From: Nitrosomonadales bacterium
GTDB taxonomy: Bacteria; Pseudomonadota; Gammaproteobacteria; Burkholderiales; Gallionellaceae
Length of the DNA stretch: 64,000 nt
Assembly (NCBI GenBank): GCA_016218415.1
Contig: JACRED010000042.1
Coordinates: forward strand, 1-64,000
Direction of reading: 5' to 3'
The notes beneath the pieces were generated by a model. It worked only from the letters and a program-made list of their open reading frames with translations. It was not told where the DNA came from and ran no database searches. The position numbers were made by a program, and so were the translations under genes. Positions 1-7,195 of this stretch are shown here, piece by piece (the first letter of the stretch is position 1; each line of letters begins with the position of its first letter).

Positions 1-78
1 ACAGAATGCCACCTGCGAAATTTGCAGCGCTGCACCGGCAAAACGAAGATGGAGCAATACAACCGAGCTATGAAATAG
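1..78 (+). CDS. C-terminal end of an unidentified ORF (partial)
   Basis: Frame 1 is open from the window edge to a TAG at 76-78, giving 25 residues that end EQYNRAMK. It converges on the dGTPase-like gene, whose stop lies 1 bp away. The fragment is too short to assign a family. It lies in the AT-rich island end, so a mobile-element protein is possible but not shown. It may also be a chance open frame. Confidence 0.2.
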   Translation, partial: TECHLRNLQRCTGKTKMEQYNRAMK

Positions 79-79
79 T

Positions 80-1246
80 TTAAGCTCGCAACCCAAGGGC
101 TTTACTATTGATTGATGGTAGGGCTACGGGGGGCAGGTCAGGGGCACCAGATTTCCACTTACATTCGACACTTTGAACAAACCTATCTACTAATGAGGAT
201 GTTAGTTCATTTCTGGAATATCCATCTTGAGAGACTAGGCGTGATACTTCATATGACTGCAGAGCTGAATATGTAACAGATGTAAATTTTTTTATTTTAG
301 TATTAGCGCCTTTGAGTCTGCTTAAGATATCGTCTTCATCGAAAAGCCCAGAAAATAAAAATAGGTTATAAAGCGAGCCTATTACTTCGTCCGCAGAAAA
401 TTTAATCTTTGTCCTATCAGTTACCTTCTGTGCGATTCTTCCCATCAGTTGATCATTTAGTGTATCGCTAAGAATCTCCATTGGCGAAATAAAACCAGCC
501 TTTAGCGCATCTTCAAGATCATACGTTGAGTAAGCAATATCATCTGCCAAATCCATAATTTGGCATTCAATAGTTTTAAAGTCTCCACGATACCCAGTCT
601 TAGCAATCACGTTTCTTTTAATGTTTTTTACTAAGCCCGCTTCTGAACTGTAATAACCTTTCTGGAGTTTATCGCTCGTTTTGACTGGGATAATTTTGTC
701 GTATTTAAGGATGGAAGCTAACGTTCTATGAGTCAGGTTCAATCCAATTCTGGAGTCAGTCTTTTTTGCCCCGGAGAAAGGAGTTTCTTTGTTTCCTTTT
801 TTTTCTAGTTTTGCCAATATCCTGAGCGTTTGAGCATTACCTTCAAATCCGCCTGCATTTCGCATGCATGCGTTAAGTGCAAGTTCCCCATTATGACCAA
901 ATGGGGGATGACCAAGATCATGAGCCAATCCAGCGAATTCAACTAAATCTAAGTTAATTAGATCGTTGCGAGTCTTACCTTGATATGTTGTTTCGTTGAT
1001 ACGGATGGCAATTGACTTGGCAATCTGAGCGACTTCCAAGGAATGAGTTAAGCGATTCCTAAAGAAATCTGACTCTATGCCTGGGAAGAGTTGTGTCTTT
1101 CCTTGAAGGCGACGAAATGCTGGCGAATGAATAAGCCGAGCATAATCTCGCCGAAATGGTGGGCGCAGCTTTAAATCATTGCTATTTGTTTGAAGCGGAT
1201 ATTCTCGTTCTAAATCACCCTTGGAATATAACAATGTACCTCCCAA
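80..1246 (-). CDS. dgt: dGTPase-like HD-domain triphosphohydrolase
   Basis: The 388-residue protein has the HD phosphohydrolase signature of deoxyguanosinetriphosphate triphosphohydrolases. RLTHSLEVAQIA supplies the first His (about residue 68), AHDLGHPPFGH supplies the HD pair (109-110), and a later Asp lies in LADDIAYSTYDLEDA. Known family members hydrolyse dNTPs to nucleoside and triphosphate. The frame opens at a TTG (1244-1246). A second TTG at 1232-1234 sits four bases after GGGAGG, so the true start may be four codons later. The gene begins 1 bp after the stop of the small ORF 1248-1424, so the two are probably co-transcribed. Base composition is markedly more AT-rich than the core genome to the right, and the gene lies inside the tRNA-bounded island. 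The family call is firm; a defence role is inference. Confidence 0.88.
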   Translation of the reverse strand: MGGTLLYSKGDLEREYPLQTNSNDLKLRPPFRRDYARLIHSPAFRRLQGKTQLFPGIESDFFRNRLTHSLEVAQIAKSIAIRINETTYQGKTRNDLINLDLVEFAGLAHDLGHPPFGHNGELALNACMRNAGGFEGNAQTLRILAKLEKKGNKETPFSGAKKTDSRIGLNLTHRTLASILKYDKIIPVKTSDKLQKGYYSSEAGLVKNIKRNVIAKTGYRGDFKTIECQIMDLADDIAYSTYDLEDALKAGFISPMEILSDTLNDQLMGRIAQKVTDRTKIKFSADEVIGSLYNLFLFSGLFDEDDILSRLKGANTKIKKFTSVTYSALQSYEVSRLVSQDGYSRNELTSSLVDRFVQSVECKWKSGAPDLPPVALPSINSKALGLRA

Positions 1247-1247
1247 A

Positions 1248-1424
1248 TTACGCTACAGCTCTTTTCTTATGCGAGGTAGCTGTAGCTTGCTTATCCGTAA
1301 CGGCTTTTTTAGAAGTTGGAAATCCACTTGGAAATAACCCCTCTATGCGTTGCATTCTTTTTTTCGCGTCCTTATTTGCGTTCACGAAAACCTGCAAAAT
1401 TTCGAATTTTTCATTAGTAGCCAT
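1248..1424 (-). CDS. small basic hypothetical protein
   Basis: This 58-residue ORF starts at the ATG 1422-1424, preceded by a strong GGAGGAAC ribosome site. A longer in-frame reading from 1499 lacks such a site. The product begins MATNEKFEILQVF, has a Lys/Arg-rich middle (NKDAKKRMQR) and a basic tail (HKKRAVA). I do not recognise a family. It ends 1 bp before the dGTPase-like gene, which suggests coupled expression; a partner or DNA-binding accessory role is possible but unproven. Confidence 0.55.
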   Translation of the reverse strand: MATNEKFEILQVFVNANKDAKKRMQRIEGLFPSGFPTSKKAVTDKQATATSHKKRAVA

Positions 1425-1470
1425 AGTTCCTCCGAAATATTGATGTTGGAAAATTAACCCATTAATTTTC

Positions 1471-1499
1471 ATCATAGTTGACAATTCAATTATATACAA
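1471..1499 (-). promoter_or_regulatory. candidate sigma70 promoter for the small ORF and dGTPase gene
   Basis: On the minus strand TTGTAT (1494-1499) and TATGAT (1471-1476) are separated by 17 bp. The -10 box matches consensus at five of six positions and the -35 box at three of six. The start point would fall near 1464, about 40 bp upstream of the small ORF. The rest of 1500-1773 is AT-rich and holds no convincing gene. Confidence 0.35.
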
Positions 1500-1773
1500 G
1501 CATCTCCCAAGTAGGATTGGGGGCTGTCAGCGTCAGTTAAATTGACGTATATTTCAACGCCTGCTTCTCGGTTGCAAGCGGTCGTTAAATTGCTGATTAA
1601 TGAAGTGCGGTTCTTGGTATATAGCGGCAGTATAACTTCCAGTTTATCAACGTGACCAAAACGTGACGAACTGCTGTTCACTTACTGCATTTCTTGTCCA
1701 TTTTAGTCACAATCACGAGGAGCCGGAGAGCGTAACCTATTGATTTGACTATTTGCAAAAATTCAGTAGAGGA

Positions 1774-1818
1774 TTCACACGGCAGGGGTCACTGGTTCGA
1801 ACCCAGTACCGCCCACCA
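1774..1818 (+). other. displaced tRNA 3' half, probable attachment site of an integrated element
   Basis: From 1774 the sequence reads as a tRNA 3' half: anticodon loop TTCACAC (1774-1780), anticodon-stem 3' strand GGCAG (1781-1785), variable loop GGGTC, T arm ACTGG/TTCGAAC/CCAGT (1791-1807), acceptor 3' strand ACCGCCC (1808-1814), discriminator A and encoded CCA (1816-1818). The five bases upstream (GAGGA) cannot pair with GGCAG and no D arm or acceptor 5' strand exists. Homology therefore stops at the anticodon loop, a usual crossover point for tyrosine integrases. Read in register the anticodon would be CAC (Val). The intact tRNA and integrase would lie left of the window. Confidence 0.72.
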
Positions 1819-1823
1819 GATAC

Positions 1824-1856
1824 AAAAGGACTCCGGCGCAAGCCCGAGTCCTTTTT
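1824..1856 (+). terminator. rho-independent terminator of the original tRNA gene
   Basis: GGACTC (1828-1833) pairs with GAGTCC (1846-1851), flanked by AAAA and a TTTTT run at 1852-1856. It follows the tRNA CCA end by a few bases, as a tRNA terminator would. The macrodomain gene stops inside its T run, so it could serve both directions. Confidence 0.75.
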
Positions 1857-2370
1857 ACTTTCTTATGGTTGGCAGGCGTGCTTGATAAAGCGCGAGGTCG
1901 CTTGCCGAGTAGCAGCAGAAGATCACCTCATGCAATGAGCATGGCGATTGCAGAAAATCGCGCACTGCCACGATCGCCACCCCGGCGGCCAGTTCCGGCG
2001 GATAGCCATAAACGCCTGTGCTGATGCAGGGGAAGGCGATGCTGGAAAGCTGTTGCACGGCGGCGAGGGACAGGCTCTCGCGGTAGCACGAGGCCAGCAG
2101 CTTTGCTTCGCCCTGCGTCCCGCCATGCCACACCGGTCCAACGGTATGGATCACAAATTTTGCAGGCAAGCGGTAAGCGCGCGTGAGCCGCGCCTGCCCG
2201 GTCGGACAGCCGCCCAGTGTGCGGCATTCCTCCAGCAGCTCCGGTCCTGCCGCTCTATGGATCGCCCCATCCACGCCGCCTCCGCCCAGCAGCGAAGAAT
2301 TCGCGGCATTGACGATGGCGTCTACGCTCAATTGTGTGATGTCGGCCTGGAGTGCGCGCAGAGTGGTCAT
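1855..2370 (-). CDS. macrodomain protein, O-acetyl-ADP-ribose deacetylase family (YmdB-like)
   Basis: The 171-residue single macrodomain has the family landmarks: [19 protein letters not shown] near the N-terminus, [14 protein letters not shown] forming the ADP-ribose loop, [18 protein letters not shown], and the second glycine loop [10 protein letters not shown]. Such proteins bind ADP-ribose and remove O-acetyl or ADP-ribosyl groups. The start ATG overlaps the stop of miaA (TCAT on the plus strand at 2367-2370), so translation is probably coupled. The stop falls in the T tract of the tRNA terminator. Family is clear; the physiological substrate is not. Confidence 0.9.
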   Translation of the reverse strand: MTTLRALQADITQLSVDAIVNAANSSLLGGGGVDGAIHRAAGPELLEECRTLGGCPTGQARLTRAYRLPAKFVIHTVGPVWHGGTQGEAKLLASCYRESLSLAAVQQLSSIAFPCISTGVYGYPPELAAGVAIVAVRDFLQSPCSLHEVIFCCYSASDLALYQARLPTIRK

Positions 2371-3290
2371 GGAAGTATGTCGAGTACCTTCTGCAATAAA
2401 TCAGGCGCAAGGCAATCCAGTTCGATGTTGTCCGGCATAGCACGCAGCCAGGTGAGCTGACGCTTCGCCAGTTGCCGCGTCGCGACGATGCCGGTCTCCA
2501 GCAGTTGTGCTTCGTCGATCTCGCCCCCGATGAATTGCCATGCCTGGCGGTAGCCTACGCAGCGCATCGCGGTCATGTCCGGGTGCAGCGGGTATTTCTT
2601 GCGCAGCCTGCGCAGCTCATCCACCAGTCCCTGTTCGAGCATGGTCTTGAAGCGGGTGGCGATGCGGGCGTGGAGTTTTGCGCGGTCGGATGGGATCAGC
2701 GCGATGGAGGTGAGGGAGTAGGGCAGGTCGGCGCTGTGTTGCTGGCCGATCAACGAGGTCATGGTCTTGCCGCTGATGCGATAGATTTCCATCGCGCGCT
2801 GGATGCGCTGCGTGTCGGTGGATTTCAGGCGTGTGGCGGTCTCGGCATCGACCCTGGCGAGTTCGCCGTGCAACCATTCGATACCGTGCTCTGCGATCTC
2901 GGCATCGAGTGCGGCGCGCACTTCGGGTTCGGATGGCGGCAGGTCGCTGAGTCCTTCACGAAGAGCTTTGAAATACAGCATCGTGCCGCCGACCAGCAGC
3001 GGAATTTTCCCTCGCGCCGTGATGTCCTGCATCAAGCGTAGCGCATCGTGGCGGAACGCGGCGGCGGAATAGGCCTCGGTGGGGTCTATGATGTCGATCA
3101 GGTGATGCGGCGCTTTCGCGAGTGTTGCGGCATCCGGCTTGGCCGTGCCGATGTCCATATCGCGGAACACCAGCGCCGAGTCCACGCTGATCAGCTCCAC
3201 CGGCAGGCGCTGTGCCAGCTCCACCGCGACACCGGTCTTGCCGCTGGCAGTGGGGCCCATCAGGAAAATGGCGGGGGGCAGGGATTTCAT
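2367..3290 (-). CDS. miaA: tRNA dimethylallyltransferase MiaA
   Basis: The 307-residue protein transfers a dimethylallyl group to A37 of tRNAs reading UNN codons. The P-loop GPTASGKT is at residues 12-19, followed by [19 protein letters not shown] and HHLIDIIDP, both diagnostic. [22 protein letters not shown] and [12 protein letters not shown] follow in family order. The ATG at 3290 overlaps the TGA of the upstream MFS gene by four bases. The frame stays open upstream through that gene, but those residues resemble nothing and are a shadow. In many proteobacteria miaA directly follows mutL; here two genes lie between them. Confidence 0.96.
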   Translation of the reverse strand: MKSLPPAIFLMGPTASGKTGVAVELAQRLPVELISVDSALVFRDMDIGTAKPDAATLAKAPHHLIDIIDPTEAYSAAAFRHDALRLMQDITARGKIPLLVGGTMLYFKALREGLSDLPPSEPEVRAALDAEIAEHGIEWLHGELARVDAETATRLKSTDTQRIQRAMEIYRISGKTMTSLIGQQHSADLPYSLTSIALIPSDRAKLHARIATRFKTMLEQGLVDELRRLRKKYPLHPDMTAMRCVGYRQAWQFIGGEIDEAQLLETGIVATRQLAKRQLTWLRAMPDNIELDCLAPDLLQKVLDILP

Positions 3291-4570
3291 GCCAGCTCCC
3301 TGTCTCGCGTCTCGCCCATCATCCACACCGCGAGCAGACTGATCGCCGCCGCAACCGAGATATACCCGCCCACCCAGGCGAGGCCGCCGTATTGCACCAG
3401 CTGTTGCGCGAGGTAAGGCGCGAGCGAGGCGCCGAGGATGCCGCCCAGATTGTAGGCCGCGCCCGCGCCGGTGTAGCGCACCGCTGTCGGGAATAATTCC
3501 GGCAGCAGCGCGCCCATCGGTGCGAAGGTCGCGCCCATCAGGAACAGCTCGATGGAGAGAAAGACGGTGATCTGCCACAGCGAGCCGCTGCCCAGCATCG
3601 GTGCGAGCAAGAATCCGGACAGCAATGCCGCAAAGCCAGCAACCAGCAGTACCGGGCGGCGGCCGTAGCGGTCGCCCGCGATGGCGGAGAGCGGCGTGGC
3701 CGCCGCCATGAACAGCACCGCGACGCACAGCATCGCCAGGAATTGCGGGCGCGGGATGCCGAGCGTGGCGACGCCGTAGCTCAGCGCGAACACCGTGGTG
3801 ATGTAGAACAGTGCATAGCACACCACCATCGCCAGCGCGCCCAGCAGCAGCGGCTTGGCGTGATGCTTGAATAATTCGGCCAGCGGCAGCTTGACCGGCT
3901 GGTGCGTTGCCAATGCCTTCGAGAACACCGGGGTCTCCGCGAGTTTCAGCCGCACATACAGCCCGACGATCACCAGCGCCGCGCTGGCGAGGAACGGGAT
4001 GCGCCAGCCCCAGGCGCGGAACTCGGCATCGTCCAGCCACTGCGACAGCAGCAGGAAGCTGCCGACCGCGCACAGGAATCCTATCGGCGGGCCGAGTTGC
4101 GGGAACATGCCGAACCAGCCGCGCCTGCCCTTGGGCGCATACTCCGCCGCCAGCAACGCCGCGCCGCCCCATTCGCCGCCGAGGCCTATGCCCTGCCCGA
4201 AACGCAGCAGGCACAGCAGCGCTGGCGCGGCCCAGCCTATCATGTCGTGGCCGGGCAGGAAGCCGATCAGCATCGTCGATATACCCATCACCAAGAGCGA
4301 CGCGACCAGCGTGGTCTTGCGCCCGATCCGGTCGCCGAAATGCCCGAACAGCAGCGCGCCGAACGGGCGCGCGAGGAAGGCGATGCCGAAGGTGAGAAAG
4401 GCATTCAGCGCCTGCGCCGCCGGGTCGCTGCCGGGGAAGAAGATGGGGCCAATCACCATCGCCACCGCGAGGCCGTAGATGTAGAAATCGTAGAACTCGA
4501 TAGCGGTGCCGATGAAGCTGGCGAAGGCGATGCGGGTGGTGCTGAAGGAAAAAGAGGTGTTAGTGTTCAA
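3287..4570 (-). CDS. MFS transporter, metabolite:H+ symporter (MHS) type
   Basis: The 427-residue membrane protein has about 12 hydrophobic segments. The N-terminal IGTAIEFYDFYIYG and the loop 2-3 motif GHFGDRIGRK (residues 76-85) are typical of the MHS group, which includes shikimate, alpha-ketoglutarate and proline/betaine symporters. GQGIGLGGEWGGAALLAAEY in the fourth helix supports this. The substrate cannot be told from sequence. The frame starts at TTG (4568-4570) without a clear ribosome site, so the start is uncertain. Its stop overlaps the miaA start. Confidence 0.88.
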   Translation of the reverse strand: MNTNTSFSFSTTRIAFASFIGTAIEFYDFYIYGLAVAMVIGPIFFPGSDPAAQALNAFLTFGIAFLARPFGALLFGHFGDRIGRKTTLVASLLVMGISTMLIGFLPGHDMIGWAAPALLCLLRFGQGIGLGGEWGGAALLAAEYAPKGRRGWFGMFPQLGPPIGFLCAVGSFLLLSQWLDDAEFRAWGWRIPFLASAALVIVGLYVRLKLAETPVFSKALATHQPVKLPLAELFKHHAKPLLLGALAMVVCYALFYITTVFALSYGVATLGIPRPQFLAMLCVAVLFMAAATPLSAIAGDRYGRRPVLLVAGFAALLSGFLLAPMLGSGSLWQITVFLSIELFLMGATFAPMGALLPELFPTAVRYTGAGAAYNLGGILGASLAPYLAQQLVQYGGLAWVGGYISVAAAISLLAVWMMGETRDRELA

Positions 4571-4594
4571 GGCGTGCTCACGAATAAATTGCTG

Positions 4595-5149
4595 CTAGTC
4601 TCGATCATCAACTTCTTCGTAGTCACATGAGACTTTTGTCTGGTCCAATACTTCGAGTTTCCTCGTTTTTAGGTTTGTTTGAATGGCGTAGAACACATGA
4701 GTTTTGAATGAGTTTGCTCCGCTTTTTATGTATGGGCCGACTATTGCAATAGTTGTGACTGTTGTCTTTGAGGTCCTGTCTAATTCGTAAATACACTCAA
4801 TATCACCAAAACCTTGGCCTTTCTTTAAGTCAGGAAACTTAATAATGTCCTGTAGCTCCCAGATTGGTTCGCCACTTTCATTTCGTGAAGTCATATGCAA
4901 AAGCACTGCATATATTGTTGATCCGCACTTTCTTCGTTCAATCGATAGATCGTTATCCACAAGAATTCCGAAATCCTCACTACAGCGATTTAGTGCCGCG
5001 AGAATGTCTGTTGATGTGCGAGAGGCTTCTTTGAAGCTATGCGCTAAATCTAAAGGAGGCTGACTCAAGTTGTTTTCAGCCGCCACCACGCCCGATACAA
5101 AGCCCATTCCGCATAACAGCACAATCAAGTTAACGACTATCGTTCTCAT
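4595..5149 (-). CDS. secreted hypothetical protein, low GC
   Basis: I chose the ATG at 5147-5149 because AAGGAG precedes it by seven bases and it opens a signal peptide (MRTIVVNLIVLLCGMGFVSG, cleavage probably after VVAA). The product is 184 residues; the mature part has several Cys (NRCSED, RRKCGS, DIECIY, VSCDYEE) that could form disulfides in the periplasm. I do not recognise a family. The gene is clearly poorer in GC than mutL and the MFS gene on either side, which suggests later acquisition. It sits 17 bp after the mutL stop. Confidence 0.75.
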   Translation of the reverse strand: MRTIVVNLIVLLCGMGFVSGVVAAENNLSQPPLDLAHSFKEASRTSTDILAALNRCSEDFGILVDNDLSIERRKCGSTIYAVLLHMTSRNESGEPIWELQDIIKFPDLKKGQGFGDIECIYELDRTSKTTVTTIAIVGPYIKSGANSFKTHVFYAIQTNLKTRKLEVLDQTKVSCDYEEVDDRD

Positions 5150-5166
5150 GTGATTCTCCTTGTGTG

Positions 5167-6960
5167 TCATTTTCCGCGCATGAACATCGCGTCGAGTTCG
5201 TTCAGCGTCACCTGAAACCACGTCGGCCTCCCATGGTTGCACTGCCCCGAGCGTTCGGTCTGTTCCATCTCGCGCAGCAGCGCGTTCATCTCGGTGACGC
5301 TGAGGATGCGGTGGGCGCGCACCGCGCCGTGGCAGGCGAGGGTGGCGAGCAGCTCGTCGCGGCGTTCGGTCATCGTGCGGCTAGCACCGTATTCGCGCAG
5401 CTCGGCGATCACGTCCTGTGCGGCGGCTTCGGCTTCGGATTGTTTGAGCATCACCGGCATCGCGCGTATTGCCAGCGTGGTCGGCGACAGCGGGGCGATG
5501 TCGAAGCCCAGTCTGTGCAGCGCATCCTGTTCCGCCTCGACGGTCGCGACATCCAGCGGCTCGGCATAGAAGCTCACCGGGATCAGCAGCGGCTGGGTGG
5601 CGATGCGCTCGTTGTCCAGCGCGGTCTTGAGTTTTTCGTACATGATGCGCTCGTGCGCGGCGTGCATGTCCACGACGATCAGGCCCTGCGTGTTCTGCGC
5701 GAGGATGTAGACGCCGGAGAGCTGGGCCAGGGCGAAGCCGAGGGGGTGTTCGGATTCTTGTAGGATGGGTGGAGCAACGCGATACCCATCGTTTGCTTGC
5801 GTTGAGGAGTGATGGGTATCGCGTTGCTCCACCCATCCTACGTTATTGTTCGTTTGCGATTCCCAAAGCCGATAAGCGGCTTCCCGCTCTGCAACACCTA
5901 GCCGCATGGATTGCTGTGTCGGGATATACGGCGCGGGCTGCGGTGCTTCCGACGCGCGGTTCTCCCGCCCGCTGGCGGGAACTGCGAGCGCTTCCTGCAA
6001 GGTATGGAAGATGAATTGATGGATGCCTTGGCTCTCGCGGAAGCGCACTTCGCTCTTGGCGGGATGCACGTTCACATCCACCTGTTCCGGTGGCATGGTC
6101 AGGAACAGCACGTAGGCCGGGTGGCGCTGGTGGTGCAGGATGTCCTGGTAGGCCTGGCGCAGCGCGTGGCTGGCGACCTTGTCGCGGATGAAGCGGCCGT
6201 TGACGAAGAAGTATTGCGCGTCGCGTGAGCTGCGCGAGTAGGCGGGCAGCGCGGCAAGGCCCTGCAGCGACAGGTGCGCAGCCTGGCGCTCCACCGACAC
6301 GGCGGCATGGCCGAACTCCGCGCCGAGGATAGAGGCGATACGCTCGGTGATGGCTTGCGCGGGCAGTTGCAGCACGGTCCTGCCGTTGTGTTGCAGCAAG
6401 AACGCGACATCGGGGCGCGACAGCGCGATGCGGTTGAAGGTTTCTTCGCACCAGGCGAATTCGGTGGATTCGGTTTTCAGGAACTTGCGCCGCGCCGGGG
6501 TGTTGAAATACAGCTCGCGTATTTCCACCGTCGTGCCTTGCGCATGGCTGGCGGGGATGGGGTCGCTGAGTTGCCCGTCCATCGCCTCGACCTTCCATCC
6601 GTGTGTGTCTTCAGCGGTGCGACTCGACAGTGTGAGCTGTGCCACCGCCGCCATGCTGGCCAGTGCCTCGCCGCGAAAGCCCATGCTGGCGACGCGTTGC
6701 AGGTCGTCCAGCGTGGCGATCTTGCTGGTGGCGTGGCGCATCAGCGCGAGTTTCAGCTCGTCTTTGGCGATGCCCTTGCCGTTGTCGCGCACGCGCAGCA
6801 GCTTGATGCCGCCGCCTTCCAGTTGCACCGCGATATCGGTCGCGCCCGCATCCAGACTGTTTTCCAGCAATTCCTTGAGGGCGGCTGCGGGACGCTCGAT
6901 GACCTCGCCGGCGGCGATCTGGTTGATGAGTAAATCGGGGAGCAGGTGTATGGAAGGCAT
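5167..6960 (-). CDS. mutL: DNA mismatch repair protein MutL with endonuclease-type C-terminus
   Basis: The 597-residue protein couples MutS mismatch recognition to downstream repair. The GHKL ATPase domain shows ELLENSLDAGAT, RDNGKGI, GFRGEALASM and the GTTVEIRELYFNTPARRKFL stretch in two parts. The C-terminal DMHAAHERIMYE fits the DQHAx2Ex4E nuclease motif with Met for Gln, as I recall for Neisseria MutL, and CNHGRP follows near the end, so it is probably the nicking type used where MutH is absent. The ATG at 6960 starts MPSIHLLPD; a longer frame to 7065 adds non-conserved sequence. Residues about 374-401, in the linker between the domains, are encoded by an inserted palindrome. Confidence 0.96.
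   Translation of the reverse strand: MPSIHLLPDLLINQIAAGEVIERPAAALKELLENSLDAGATDIAVQLEGGGIKLLRVRDNGKGIAKDELKLALMRHATSKIATLDDLQRVASMGFRGEALASMAAVAQLTLSSRTAEDTHGWKVEAMDGQLSDPIPASHAQGTTVEIRELYFNTPARRKFLKTESTEFAWCEETFNRIALSRPDVAFLLQHNGRTVLQLPAQAITERIASILGAEFGHAAVSVERQAAHLSLQGLAALPAYSRSSRDAQYFFVNGRFIRDKVASHALRQAYQDILHHQRHPAYVLFLTMPPEQVDVNVHPAKSEVRFRESQGIHQFIFHTLQEALAVPASGRENRASEAPQPAPYIPTQQSMRLGVAEREAAYRLWESQTNNNVGWVEQRDTHHSSTQANDGYRVAPPILQESEHPLGFALAQLSGVYILAQNTQGLIVVDMHAAHERIMYEKLKTALDNERIATQPLLIPVSFYAEPLDVATVEAEQDALHRLGFDIAPLSPTTLAIRAMPVMLKQSEAEAAAQDVIAELREYGASRTMTERRDELLATLACHGAVRAHRILSVTEMNALLREMEQTERSGQCNHGRPTWFQVTLNELDAMFMRGK
5760..5841. repeat. 82-bp perfect palindromic repeat inside mutL
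   Basis: Two 31-bp arms, 5760-5790 and 5811-5841, are exact reverse complements around a 20-bp centre. The arms start GTAGGATGGGTGGAGCAACG. On the mutL strand the element reads through without a stop, giving peptides such as VGWVEQRDTHH and DGYRVAPPIL. I recall very similar palindromes as dispersed intergenic repeats in betaproteobacteria; this is unchecked. It sits in the variable MutL linker, where an insertion can be tolerated. Confidence 0.9.
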
Positions 6961-7110
6961 GGCGCGGATTATACCGGATACACTGAGTTGCCCTTGCCGC
7001 CATGCATGATGCAACGCGGGGGGTGTGGTCGTCATCCGGATGCTCCGGTCTTTGCGCTGTTGCACGGATAGCGAGTGAACAATGCCGCGCAGTTGGGCAA
7101 GGAGGTCGTA

Positions 7111-7116
7111 TATAAT
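7111..7116 (+). promoter_or_regulatory. candidate -10 box upstream of pntA
   Basis: A perfect TATAAT lies 80 bp before the pntA ATG. No good -35 box is present at 16-18 bp. The hairpin at 7140-7162 would fall within the 5' leader if transcription starts here. Confidence 0.3.
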
Positions 7117-7139
7117 TACCAGATAAACAGAGAAATTTG

Positions 7140-7162
7140 CGCCCGGCCATTCGGGCGTTTTT
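7140..7162 (+). terminator. terminator-like hairpin in the pntA leader
   Basis: CGCCCG (7140-7145) and CGGGCG (7152-7157) form a six-pair stem with a GCCATT loop, followed by TTTTT. It sits 33 bp before the pntA start on the coding strand, so it could be an attenuator or the end of an upstream short transcript. Confidence 0.5.
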
Positions 7163-7195
7163 CAGAATAACGTCAACAGTTAAGAGGAAGGCTAC

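Noticed and set aside
1490-1681. 63-residue leftward frame in the AT-rich island end
   Set aside because: No good ribosome site and no recognisable features; it overlaps the promoter candidate for the small ORF.
1753-1938. Rightward frame across the tRNA fragment and terminator
   Set aside because: It translates a tRNA and a hairpin; the open frame is accidental.
3291-4214. Open frame continuing upstream of miaA through most of the MFS gene
   Set aside because: It has Arg/Gly-rich shadow composition in an out-of-frame reading of a clear transporter; the miaA ATG at 3290 begins the conserved protein.
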